Part shown: positions 33,692 to 47,694 of the stretch, piece by piece | Numbering within the stretch: the first letter of the stretch is position 1 | Layout: every line of letters starts with the position of its first letter | DNA from: Prunus persica | Taxonomy: Eukaryota > Streptophyta > Magnoliopsida > Rosales > Rosaceae | DNA length: 64,000 bases | Direction: 5' to 3' | Assembly: GCF_000346465.2 (NCBI RefSeq) | Contig: NC_034016.1 | Span: forward strand, 18,464,570 to 18,528,569 | Translations under genes and position numbers: made by a program | The notes under the pieces: model-generated | The model's input: the letters and a program-made list of their open reading frames with translations, nothing else | The model's database searches: none | What the model was told of the DNA's origin: nothing

Positions 33692-35644
33692 ATGAATGTC
33701 CCATCCAAGTTTCGCCTTATTTCGTACTCGCAAGAGTTGGTTGATGGACAACCGGTCTATGTTTCTTCAAACTGCCTTCCTGTCAAGGCTTTGAAGCTTG
33801 AACCAGCTGGGCATTCTTTCCATGCTGTGGCACTTAAACTTCTTGGTTGTGTGGAGGAGGAAAAAGATGCTGATGTTCAGAAGGTGGTTAATGATAAGGA
33901 GCCGACTTCTATACCATCATTTGATTCGTACAGCAGCAAAGGTAAAAAAAAATCTGGTGCTGAAGGCAAACAACAAGATCACTATGCGTTGTTAGGTTTG
34001 AGTCATTTAAGATACCTTGCCACTGAGGAACAGATAAGAAAAAGCTATCGCGAGACTGCCTTGAAATACCATCCTGACAAACAGGCTGCTCTTCTTCTTA
34101 ATGAGGAAACTGAAGCTGCTAAACAAACAAAGAAGGACGAGATAGAGAGCCACTTTAAGTCCATCCAAGAAGCGTACGAGGCTTTAATTGATCCTGTGAA
34201 GAGAAGAATATATGACTCCACTGATGAGTTTGATGATGAAATCCCCACTGATTGTGCCCCACAGGACTTCTTCAAGGTGTTTGGTCCTGCTTTTATGAGG
34301 AATGGGCGGTGGTCGGTTAACCAGCCAATCCCATTTTTAGGTGATGAGAATACTCCACTGAAGGAAGTAGATAGTTTTTATGACTTTTGGTACACCTTCA
34401 AGAGCTGGAGAGAGTTCCCACATACCGATGAGTTTGATCTTGAGCAAGCTGAGTCTCGTGACCATAAGAGGTGGATGGAGAGGCAGAATGCGAAGCTTTC
34501 AGAAAAGGCTAGGAAGGAGGAGTATGCTAGAATACGTACTCTTGTTGACAATGCGTATAAAAGAGACCCAAGAATTGTGAGGAGAAAGGAAGCAGAGAAA
34601 GCTGAGAAGCAAAGGAAAAAGGAGGCCAAGTATCTTGCCAAGAAATTACAGGAGGAGGAAGCAGCCAGGGCTGTAGAAGAGGAGAAGCGACGGAAGGAGG
34701 AGGAGGAGAAACGAGCTGCAGGAATAGCTTTGCAGCAGAAGAAGTTGAAAGAGAAAGAGAAGAAACTCCTGCGCAAAGAGCGGAGTCGACTTCGAACACT
34801 TTCAGGGCCTGTTATTTCGAACCGTTTACTCAGTCTTGCCGAGGATGATGTGGAAAGTCTCTGTATGTCTCTTGATATTGAGCAGCTTAGGAATATATGT
34901 GAGAGGATGGAGGGCAAAGAGGGGCTGGAGCGAGCAGAAGTTCTTAGAGATGCATGTGGATATAAAAATGATTTGGAGGGTAAGAAAGAAGATGAGAAGA
35001 AAACTCTACAACAGAATGGTTCCGTGGAGACTAATGGTACTGTGCTGTTAGGCAGCTATGAGAAGAAGGAGAAACCTTGGAGCAGAGAAGAAATTGAGCT
35101 TTTGAGAAAAGGAATGCTAAAGTTTCCAAAAGGAACCTCTCGGAGGTGGGAGGTTGTTTCAGATTACATTGGTACTGGAAGATCTGTGGAAGAAATTCTG
35201 AAGGCAACCAAAACAGTCCTCCTCCAGAAACCTGATTCTAGCAAAGCTTTTGATTCTTTTCTGGAAAAGAGGAAGCCCACACCATCTATTGCTTCTCCAC
35301 TTACAACGAGAATTGAAGTAGAAGGGGTATTGACTCCTCCTCAGGGCACTGAAACCCCTGCTGAAAAGGTAGATAAATCAAGTGAGTCGTCAAGCGGAAG
35401 CACAAAAGACCAAAATCCTAACGATCCAATTGCTGAAAATGGAGTATCGTCAGGTTCAGAGCAGGATGTATGGTCTGCTGTACAAGAAAGAGCACTGGTT
35501 CAGGCCTTGAAAACCTTTCCAAAGGAAGCCAGTCAGCGTTGGGAGCGAGTTGCTGCTGCTGTTCCTGGGAAGACTGTGAATCAATGCAAGAAAAAATTTA
35601 CTTTGCTGAAGGAAAGCTTTAGAAACAAGAAGAGTTCTGCTTAA
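33692..35644 (+). CDS. ZUOTIN-related J protein (ZRF1/DNAJC2/GlsA type)
   Basis: Single coding exon, 650 residues. The J domain is at about 97-176 with HPD at 127-129 (KYHPDK). It is followed by a zuotin homology region rich in charged helices (about 255-370) and two SANT/Myb-like domains at about 461-512 (KPWSREEIELL...) and 591-640 (QDVWSAVQERAL...). This order is that of DNAJC2/ZRF1 and plant GlsA proteins. They work with Hsp70 at the ribosome and, in the nucleus, bind H2A ubiquitin and influence Polycomb target genes and cell division. Arabidopsis relatives are AT3G11450 and AT5G06110. A 5'UTR intron (33088-33572) is supported by AAG|GTTAGG and TTATTGCAG. Acidic and basic low-complexity stretches produce several false antisense ORFs. 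Intact and full length. Confidence 0.95.
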   Translation: MNVPSKFRLISYSQELVDGQPVYVSSNCLPVKALKLEPAGHSFHAVALKLLGCVEEEKDADVQKVVNDKEPTSIPSFDSYSSKGKKKSGAEGKQQDHYALLGLSHLRYLATEEQIRKSYRETALKYHPDKQAALLLNEETEAAKQTKKDEIESHFKSIQEAYEALIDPVKRRIYDSTDEFDDEIPTDCAPQDFFKVFGPAFMRNGRWSVNQPIPFLGDENTPLKEVDSFYDFWYTFKSWREFPHTDEFDLEQAESRDHKRWMERQNAKLSEKARKEEYARIRTLVDNAYKRDPRIVRRKEAEKAEKQRKKEAKYLAKKLQEEEAARAVEEEKRRKEEEEKRAAGIALQQKKLKEKEKKLLRKERSRLRTLSGPVISNRLLSLAEDDVESLCMSLDIEQLRNICERMEGKEGLERAEVLRDACGYKNDLEGKKEDEKKTLQQNGSVETNGTVLLGSYEKKEKPWSREEIELLRKGMLKFPKGTSRRWEVVSDYIGTGRSVEEILKATKTVLLQKPDSSKAFDSFLEKRKPTPSIASPLTTRIEVEGVLTPPQGTETPAEKVDKSSESSSGSTKDQNPNDPIAENGVSSGSEQDVWSAVQERALVQALKTFPKEASQRWERVAAAVPGKTVNQCKKKFTLLKESFRNKKSSA

Positions 35645-36621
35645 TTTGCTGGGATTTTCTCAATTGTTGCAGGTGTTGAGAAAATCTTTCTGGGCATCTC
35701 TTACATTTTTAATTCTTTCTAGGCGGAGATTGTGCAAGCTATTTTAGGTTTAGATTGAGAGCAGTTGCTGCTCCGGTCTCTGCTATCTTGATTTTGGTGT
35801 AGAGCCAATACAGATCTTTAGCTATTTTGGAAGAGGGATTATATTTTGTATTGTTTTTCAGACCATGTTTTATTTCACAGTATCGGGGGTTCACTGCACT
35901 GAGAGATCTGTGAACGGTCAGCAGCTGCATGAAAATAGGAAGAGATAATGATTAAGGTTGAGAATAGTTTATGTTTTGCTGTAGCAATCGGTTAAATTTC
36001 ATTACTAGACACAATTTGATTCTACTGATAACCAAATTTATATATTTACTTCATTTCAAGCTTGTTAATTGTCTCATGTTGTTGGTAGGAGGATTCTCCT
36101 TATGAAAATTTCCTTCAATTATCATCATGGGTCTCTATTTGGTTAGTTGGTCTTATGGAATCTACAGCCGAAGACAAGGAAAAAGAGATACAATCGATGG
36201 TTGAAGATTATGCATCGTACTTTTTAAACGCAAGAATAAAATAGAGCAATTATCAAGTCTTTTGGTATTTGTTTATATATCTCTTGGGTATTTTTATTTT
36301 AAGGTTGGCGAGTCAGATATTTTTTATTTTAAGGTTGGCGAGTCAGATATAATGTTTTGAAGTTCATGCAAATGTGGTCAAGCGTTTTTTATGCTGCTGA
36401 AAGAACACCAAAAACTGTAAAGAATAGGAATAGATATTTCCATAATCTTCTTGTTAAATAACATTCTTGACAAAGCCTTCATACTACTAATAGATTAGGC
36501 CACGCAGATGTGCTTTACATGAACAACTGATTAATTAAAATATTTCCAAGATGGCTAATGAAATAGGGCCTAAATCTGCTTTTTACAGTAAATAACTTCA
36601 GAAAACCTAGCGTTGTCCAGC
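35645..36621. other. Convergent intergenic region with a 2 x 30 bp tandem repeat
   Basis: 3' flanks of the ZRF-type gene and CDT1. Contains two identical 30-bp units at 36291-36320 and 36321-36350 (TTTTTATTTTAAGGTTGGCG...). No coding sequence is supported. Confidence 0.7.
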
Positions 36622-39600
36622 TTATATTGCTTCCTCAAGCCGCGCACGTATTGAATCCGGATTTGACATTTTATTAATGCTGCAAGAAGAGAGATGAGAT
36701 GACATCAAACAATTTGATTGAGTCTCTATCTATTTAATAGAAGGCAATAACGTCTCCAAAACACAGAATTCTGTTTTGCACTGTAGATAAAACTCACTAG
36801 ATCAAAAGCAAATCTCCTCCAGGTGCTAACTTCTTTTCAGAAATCCATTCTGGAACCAGCTTTAGCAACAAGGTAAGCTGCTCTTCAACTTCCTCTGTAA
36901 AAAGAACAATAAAAGGGTTAGGTTCACCAGGACCTTTCGCAAATCGTAATAGGAAATTAGTTACTTTTATACAATGGCTTACTTCTGTCAACAAAATCAC
37001 AGTTTGTCCAAATTATTTTGTGTACAAGCTCCTCTTTTGTGATAGCAGAAGAGTTCATTGACTGAAATAGGAGATGAATCGTGTTGAAGAGATTAGGCAG
37101 GCTGGAAATCATCTGTCGCAGCCTGTTTGCTTGTGAGACGTCAGGATTTTGCTCCTCTATTTCCTTCCTCTCCTCATCTTCAAGCTGCAAAAGATAAAAT
37201 GGATAATCATCAGAAATGAAGTCCTTATGTTTAAAATCAAGTAGATGTAAAGACATATGGAATAAGCAAGCCTTAAACATTGATACTGAGCTTGATTTTC
37301 AACTATAATTTAACATGATTCCAAAAACTTACATAACTAATAGAGCTCAACCAAATACATCGTTGAACAGATCATACGGTTATCCAAACTAGGACACAGA
37401 ACGAGATTTACACTATATTTCATGTGCCATACTTTCACAAAACCACGTTATGGGCTTGATGCAGAAAAAGTAATTTACACTACATAATTTAAGCCGAGGC
37501 CAGTTTAAGCAAGCTTTCTGGCCATGGGCATATTTTTCCCAGCATATGATGCCATAATTTTTTTGTCTGACAGCTTTCATAGGGTCATGCAGGTGGATTA
37601 AAGTAGGATGGAGTTAGTAAGCTCCAACAGCTTTCATAGAAATATAGAATATAGACATGACATACCGATTGCAAAAGATCCTCTGGAAGAATATCAGAAA
37701 AGCCATTATCAAATGATGCACCGTCCATATCAAGTGCTTCATCCTCGACCTTTTTATTCTTCACAGGAGTGTCAAATTTCAATGACCTGGAGCGCGGAGG
37801 TCGCCTAACCAACTTTTCTGGTGAGCTAGTAGAATTATCATCCGGGCTCATATAACAGCGCTTTGGCGGGTGCAATGCAGGTGTAACAGTCATCAACCTG
37901 GCTGGAGTTGAAGCAAGCTTTGCTGGAGTAGACTGAATGCAAGCACTTTTTGTGGGCAAACCATTGTCATTTTCTATGAGGCCTATCTCTTTGGTTGGAG
38001 TAGTGGGCACTTGGCCATATGATGAAGCAGCAGTACTAGCTGGAGTAGACTGAATGCTAGTACCTTTTGTGGATAAACCATTATCATTTTCTATGGGCCC
38101 TATCTCTTCGGTTGGTGTAGCAAGCACTTTGCCATACGATGAAGCAGCAGTACTAGCTTCCTCAACTGAGTAAACTATACTGAGATTGGACTCTGGAACT
38201 GAAACATTTCGAGCTTGGAAGGATGGCTTAGAAAAGTGCCGTCGAAAAGATCGAGACAAATGAGCTGTCATTGCTGGTTGCTGCTCTATTGGTGCTTCAA
38301 ATGATGTCTCAATGGGTAATAATGGGCCGGGAGTTCCACTTATGTTGGAATTCACTCCTTCCTTTGACTGATTAGATGGCATTTGATGTGTTTCATCTGG
38401 TTTTTCAACTGTGTGTAAATCAGTCAACACCTCAGGAGATAGTGACAAGGGAAACTTAATAGTATCTGGATGGATATCTTGCTTTGCGCAATTGAATGGC
38501 TGGGGCAGAGTTTCTTTTGGAATTTCATAACCCTGAAAGCATATTAATCATTGTTAGGTCACATGCTATTCAGAAAGAAGTTCAAGAAAAACAATGTTGA
38601 ATCCATAAAAGAACAGCTTGAAGAGCTAAGTAACTTACTTCCCAGCTAGGACAACTGGACAAGTTGCCTTAAGCCTAGCCTAATTAATTTAATTAGCGTC
38701 TGTTGGGAAAAAAAAAAATTGAGATACAGATATCCTAGAGCAAGAATAACCCTACAAAACCATATTTGTAGAATTCCTCTGTTACAAGAGTTAACACACT
38801 AATCATTCTAAATCCTAGTGTCATTTACTGTCTATTAGAAAGAAGATAACAAAGCATGCAGTCAAACTTATGCCACTACACTAAATAATTTCTAATATTT
38901 TTGGTAAAAGTCAGGTGTGACTCATAGATTTCCCAGTCAAATACAAGATAATTTCACAAATTGCCCTTTACATCCAATGTAGAAAGGGTATACCTCAGGA
39001 TGGAACTTTGAAATATCTGCAAGCCGCTCGCGAAAGGCCCTCCTCAAATGCATATGCCCACCACCTTCAGATTTCAACTCATCATTCTCTACCGCATCAA
39101 CATTCAAGGTAACATGAAGATCTGGCTTCAAACAATTGGTTTTCTCATTCTTAACAAGCACCTTCTTTATCTCAATTGCCTCAGGAAAAATAAACTTCAG
39201 CTGAGCCAAGTGACTATATGTAAACCTCCTAAAACCCAGATAAACAAAAATCAATCACTTTCTATAGTCTAATTTATTTCTTCAGCAACCAAACAACAAA
39301 TTAAAAAGACCCTTTTTTAAAATAAAAAAATAGTACCTATCTGTCAAACACTTGATTTTTGGGCAAATATTGGAAAAACTCGTCATCAAACCCCTCAACC
39401 GCAACAACCGAATCGAAGCATCCAAACAATCAAAAAATTCACCCAATATCTCATACCTGCCAAAGAAAAACCCACACAAATTAATACACTAAAATCCACC
39501 TAAAAATTCAATACAAACAAATGAAATTTACGAAGCCTTACTTTTCTGGTATCTTCTCGGAGGCACCAACATGGGTCTTATTTGGGTTTTCGTCGGGCCA

Positions 39601-39822
39601 AGATTCGATCTTTCGTCTAGCAAAGTCGATCTGGACCGTTGGTTGCTTCTGGGTCGACTCGCGGAGGCTTTTATGATGGAAGTGTTGGGGCTTCTCTGGG
39701 GTTTTGGTACTCAGTGAGTCGTCGTCTACGACTCGGAGCTTTGGGTTTATATGGGGTTTTTCCGATTTGAAGGTAAGAGAGAGATTGCGTTTAGGGGTCT
39801 TTTGGGTCTCTGAGGAACTCAT
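36622..39822 (-). CDS. CDT1: DNA replication licensing factor CDT1
   Basis: Seven exons (39822-39542, 39456-39337, 39228-38994, 38532-37666, 37184-36983, 36894-36798, 36679-36622) give 619 residues. CDT1 loads the MCM2-7 helicase onto origins with ORC and CDC6. The N-terminal half holds the geminin-binding-type winged helix (YEILGEFFDCLDASIRLL ... FTYSHLAQLKFIFPEAIEI). The C-terminal end is the MCM-binding winged helix (LVPEWISEKK, then INKMSNPDSIRARLEEAI). The final exon was found by splicing out a GTGAGT intron; without it the reading ends too early at DLLLI. The large exon 4 contains an in-frame 39-codon tandem duplication. Expected to be S-phase regulated; two E2F-type sites lie upstream. 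Arabidopsis counterparts are CDT1A/CDT1B. Confidence 0.92.
37924..38157 (-). repeat. In-frame 2 x 117 bp tandem duplication within CDT1
   Basis: The segment coding STAASSYG...ATPTEEIGPIENDNGL...IQSTP occurs twice in succession, 117 bp (39 codons) apart. The copies have diverged (KVLATPTEEIGP versus QVPTTPTKEIGL; LSTKGTS versus LPTKSAC), so it is not very recent. It lies in the disordered linker of CDT1 and keeps the frame. Both copies carry TPT/TP sites that could be phosphorylated by CDKs (inference). Confidence 0.9.
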
Positions 39823-39963
39823 TGCAGAATAAGAGAGAGACAGAGAGAGATTTGGGATTTGGAGTCGATGAAATTGTGAATTTTGAAGACCACAGTCTCA
39901 GTAGAGAGAGAGAGCGTTAGCCAATTGGGGGTTTATGGTATTTATTATAATCAGGGTTTCCAT

Positions 39964-39996
39964 GGCGGGAAAAGATGCCCGTTGCTTCCCGCGAAA
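39964..39996 (-). promoter_or_regulatory. Two E2F-type sites upstream of CDT1
   Basis: On the minus strand TTTCCCGCC (39972-39964) and the near-palindromic TTTCGCGGGAA (39996-39986) lie 142-175 bp upstream of the CDT1 ATG. Both match the E2F/DP consensus (TTTSSCGC). CDT1 is an established E2F target in plants and animals, so G1/S-phase control is likely. Confidence 0.8.
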
Positions 39997-40080
39997 TAGA
40001 TCCGTTGGATCACTTATTGTTCATTGGCTGCTACTATTTTTGTCGAAAATATCTCACATTCCAAAACAAGACATTATTTG

Positions 40081-40441
40081 GGCGTGCGGCTATACTATTT
40101 TTCAAGAAATATTAATAAAACCGGGTATAGCCGAGCGGCTGTACTATTTTTAGGAAAAAGAGAACCGCCTAGCGAAAAGGTGGCCATGTGTCAGAATAAG
40201 TATAGCCGCGCGGCTATACTATTTTAAAAGGAACACTTATAGGACCACGTATAACCGCGCGGCTATACAATGCCACGTGTCAAACAGTATAGCCGCGCGG
40301 CTACACTATTTTTTAAAAACCACTAAAAAGCCACGTATAGCCGGTCGGCTATATTATTCTAAAAAATAAAAAAAACCGAGTATAGCCGCGCGGCTATACT
40401 ATATATTTTTTTTAGAAAAAATAAGGGAAAAACCGAGTATA
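40081..40441. repeat. Cluster of 20-bp interrupted palindromes GTATAGCCG-NN-CGGCTATAC (cluster 2)
   Basis: Copies at 40125-40144, 40200-40219, 40249-40268, 40287-40306, 40335-40354 and 40380-40399, with partial copies at 40081-40095 and about 40437. Central dinucleotides are AG, CG, CG, CG, GT, CG. Copies 40200 and 40380 are perfect palindromes; the others have one or two arm changes. Copy spacing is 38-75 bp. Between copies are G-box-like words (GCCACGTGTCA at 40272-40282; GCCATGTGTCAGA near 40183). The cluster begins about 260 bp upstream of the CDT1 start codon, beyond its E2F sites. Confidence 0.9.
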
Positions 40442-41765
40442 AAGATGAAGAGGGTGCTTCTTCCATCTCGTTTTCTTTTCTTCTTCTTTACTCGCAGCAA
40501 ACCACCACAGGAAGAGGGTGCTTCTTTCATTATCGTTACCTCCTTTTCGAACCCTCATTACCCTGTGGGAATTTCTTGATCTGGATTTGGATCTAGTTTG
40601 ATAAAGTTTGGAAGTTTTGGGGTGTGGTGGTGTGATTTTGATTGGCTGTTGACTGAAATTTGGTTGTTTTGTTTTTACTTTTTTTTTTGTTTTGGTGATT
40701 GTTTCAATGGTGGCCGTGTGTTCGGAAATATGATGGTTTTGTGTGGTTTTGATGGAGTTGTCATAAATGGAGGATTTCTCAATTTTGGTTAGTGAAGTTG
40801 AAGAACAAGCTTCTAGTTCCAATTTCTTCGGTAGAGAGAGAGAGAGAGAAGTCGGTGGCTGCTTCGGTGGTGTGGCTGTGGCTGAGGCTGTGGGGTGGGG
40901 CTAGGGTTTGGGAAGAAGGGGGGGCTGCTTGGAGATGATGGGGTTTTCTTTTTTATTTTTAATTAGTTTTTTAATGTTTTATTAATAATTTAAGTTTAAA
41001 AAGGTGTTTTGATTTTTAAAAAAAAGTTTTAAAAAGTGAGTTCCACACATGCCACATCAGTAACTAACGGAAATTCTAATGTTAAAACTAACACCGGAAC
41101 CGTATTTAAAAAAATTGAAAAGCTTAGGTATGTATTTAAAATTGAGAATGCAAGAGCAAACATGCCTTAAAAATAAGAGTTAGTACTAAATTGAAATTAA
41201 CTACTTTAAAAAAAAAATGAAGTTAGGAAAGGAGAAGGAGTTTTTTCACAAAGACATTGCTAAGGTGCCATGAGAATTCGAATATGAGACCGCTAATCTG
41301 TAAATCAATGCCATTTTTTATTCGACTAGATCTCATTGGCACCACCTAGATTGGCTTCATTGAGTTATTCTTTGAATTGATATGCTTCATTGGCTATTTA
41401 GAAACCACCCAGTTTTTTGGCCTGAGAGAATACTTTAAGCCTGTTTTGATTTATATGCAGCAACTAGCCACAGTTTAATTTTAATTAAGCAGTTTACTTG
41501 CAACCAATAATCTCCAAGTTAAAATGCTAGGAATCATTCAAATAAAAAAGGATGTTCCTTTAACTCAAGCTTGTTAATTTGTCTCATCTATGTGACCATG
41601 GAGGATTGTCTATCTGAAATTTTAATTTAATGTTTCATATAGAAGTAACAATCAGAAGACTGGTTTGATTTAATAGGCAACTACAACACAGTTCATTTGA
41701 TCATATTGTTTATTCACTATAAGCTTGTGCAGCATAGGCAATAAATAGCAGCACTGCTCTCTCTC
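40442..41765. other. Intergenic stretch with GA run and degenerate repeat text
   Basis: GAAGAGGGTGCTTCTT occurs twice (about 40447 and 40512). A short (GA)n run is at about 40832-40850, followed by G-rich sequence. 41035-41160 contains the words CACATGCCACATCAG and ACTAACGGAAA, which look like transposon-derived text. The long minus-strand ORF 40412-40822 starts from TTG, is low-complexity and is not accepted as a gene. Confidence 0.5.
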
Positions 41766-45184
<3,419 letters not shown>

Positions 45185-46702
45185 GGCCTCTACCTATGAC
45201 TTTTGATAAAATTTGTTGGCAATTAGAAAAGCAAGAAGGATGTCATATCAATCAAACACTGTGAAAGAGAATTTATAATGAAGTAGGCTGCAGCAACTTG
45301 GTATTGTTGTTGTTGTTGCTTACAAGCCACGAGAGAGCTAAAAAGAGGAAGATAACAAAAGTGAGCTCTCAACTTCAGAAAAAATACAGGCTACTATTAT
45401 TATGTGCCATAGTGGGAAAATTGGTGCTCTGTGGAAGGCAACAAGCCAGTCATCTTCTGTGGCCTATCAGTGCATGACACGTTTTGACTGGTAGTCAGTC
45501 AGATGTTGATGGGGTTAGGTCCCACTTGATATTGGCGCATCAGTGGTATGGGTGGAGTGGAGTGTACATGGGTGTGACCCAGTGAGTGAGAAAGAGAGAG
45601 AAAAAATTGAGGAATTGGCACAAGAAATGTGTGATGACGTTAGATTTGGACTATGACTTTCAAGCTTAAATTAACCATTACTCAAACTGTTATATTAGAA
45701 GATAAATATTTAAGCTTTAATTTTTAGTAACTCCTCTCAAATTAACTGCAAATTTTTTTCTCATATAATTTTTTTTTTCTTATTATCAATTTCTCATATA
45801 ATTCATTAGTTATTCTATAGTCTTTTTAAAAAAAAAAAAAATACAAGTGATATTTTAATTTAATTTAATATAAATTACATGAAGGAATATTCAAATTCGG
45901 GTATAAAATATGAAGCACATCCGCTCTACTCAACTTGGCTAAATCCATATCTACTCTGCGTAATTTTTTTTTTTTTTTTTAGTTGAAGAGGATATTCCAT
46001 AACAACAATCATGCATGGTAGGCCGTATAAGTTTTAAAATATACGCACCTTCCATGAAAGGAAACTGTTTTTGTGTGGGGTTAGTTTTTAAAGTATTTTG
46101 CGTGTGAGGATTCTGAGGTTGGTTTTGTCCTTGCATCCTTAAATTTGATAAAAGGCAAAAGTTAGGTTTGGGTTCTATATATTTGTTTAGAACTTGATAA
46201 TGTTGGACGACTCAGAATGGAATCACATGTTCGACTTAGTTTAATTAAGGTTGTGTTCAATTTCCTTTCCTCTTTCTCTTATTTGGGAAAGAACAAAGAA
46301 ATGAACAAAAACCCACGAGGGACAGAAAAGCCAGAAACCCATGACTTAGGTACCATGTCACTATCCGAGAATGTTATAAAATGTTAAATCAGACCTTTCC
46401 TTCAAAAAAATATGATGTGTTCATATGATTTTAGAACAATTATTCCAATTGTTTGATTTAATATTATTGTGATATTGGATAATCAGGGCAGTTATATCTT
46501 GAATATATTATTTTATAATTGGGTTGAATATTGGATAATTAAGATAAGTATATATATCTTGTGGATTTGATCTGATTTTGGAAGAACCATTCAAAGTTTG
46601 AACTTTGAAGGCAACTCTCCACCCACCACATGCTGCGAACACAATCCTTTCTCTGTAGCGTTTTAGCTCAAGTTCTCCTAGTTTCAAGCTTCTATAGCTT
46701 TA
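45185..46702. other. Intergenic region upstream of SCPL20-like gene
   Basis: AT-rich with A and T homopolymers. No coding sequence, RNA gene or clear repeat was recognised. Confidence 0.6.
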
Positions 46703-47187
46703 TGGCATGTTTACTAATCCGTAATTGGATTATGAGAAATTGAATTGAGGAGGAGTTGGATTGAGGAGAATTAGATTTCGGATTCCTAATGAAGTTGTTT
46801 ACTAAACCATATGGATTGAGGGGAGTTAGATTCCGAATTCCTATAGAAGTTGTTTACTAAACAATATGGAATTGGAGTAGGAGTGGTATTAATTACTAAA
46901 ATGTCCTCATTTTTGGGTTAAAGTAGATGACATATTTGGAATTTTGAAAATTGTGTGAGGATATAATGGGTAAAAAAGATGAATTCCTAATTGGTGAATT
47001 CTTCAGGAATTAGAATACCATCTCCTATTCCGGAATTGAATTCCTCCAAAATCAGGAATTCAATTCCTAATTTTGTGTGGGTTCCGCTTACTTTTCAATT
47101 CCTTGATGTGAAGTAAACGAAGGAATTCTCCATAGGCAATATTTAATTCCTGATGAGAATTCCAATTCCTGATCAGTAAACACACCA
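46703..47187. mobile_element. MITE-like element with imperfect terminal inverted repeats
   Basis: The left end TGGCATGTTTACTAATCC and the reverse complement of the right end TGGTGTGTTTACTGATCA match with few changes and continue into similar GGAATTGGA text. The body of about 485 bp is full of GGAATTC/GAATTCC words that pair across the element. It has no coding capacity. Ends and AT-rich body suggest a hAT-type MITE, but I could not confirm an 8-bp target duplication. Confidence 0.6.
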
Positions 47188-47694
47188 TTAGTTCTAACTC
47201 TATGCTTTGCATTCCATTATCATTTCTTAGCTCATCATTCATGCCATTTTAGGCCGAGTAGTGGCACACTTGCACTCAAAAGACTAAAAGCTTTGTTCTT
47301 GTTCACGGCCATTCAGGGCCTTGCTCCGTGTCGCCGTGTGATTTTTGGATGAACAGTTTGTAGATGGAAGCAGATTACAAAAGAATCCATGCATTACCTT
47401 CTAAAATGACCTGCAGCGTTTAAGATACAATGATACACATTGCAATCACAGTTATACATGGTTTACAATGTAAAATTACATTACACGGTACAGATTGCAA
47501 CTATAATGTTACTTGGGTTTTATCCCCCAATATCCTGCTCTCATCTCACTCAATACGTTTTTTTTCCAAGCAAAACGAATGAAGCCCTTATGTTCTACAT
47601 CCCACCATTCCCTCAAAACCATGTCTGCGTGTTTACGCCAGTTTGGTGGAAAGAATCACAATGCTTGCTTTGCTTATAGCTGCTCCCGGCTTGA

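Noticed and set aside
34378..34917. 179-codon minus-strand ORF
   Set aside because: Antisense shadow of the charged low-complexity region of the ZRF-type protein.
40412..40822. 136-codon minus-strand ORF beyond palindrome cluster 2
   Set aside because: Begins at TTG, composed of Lys/Thr/Ser low-complexity residues, no homology recognised, and overlaps the end of the repeat cluster.
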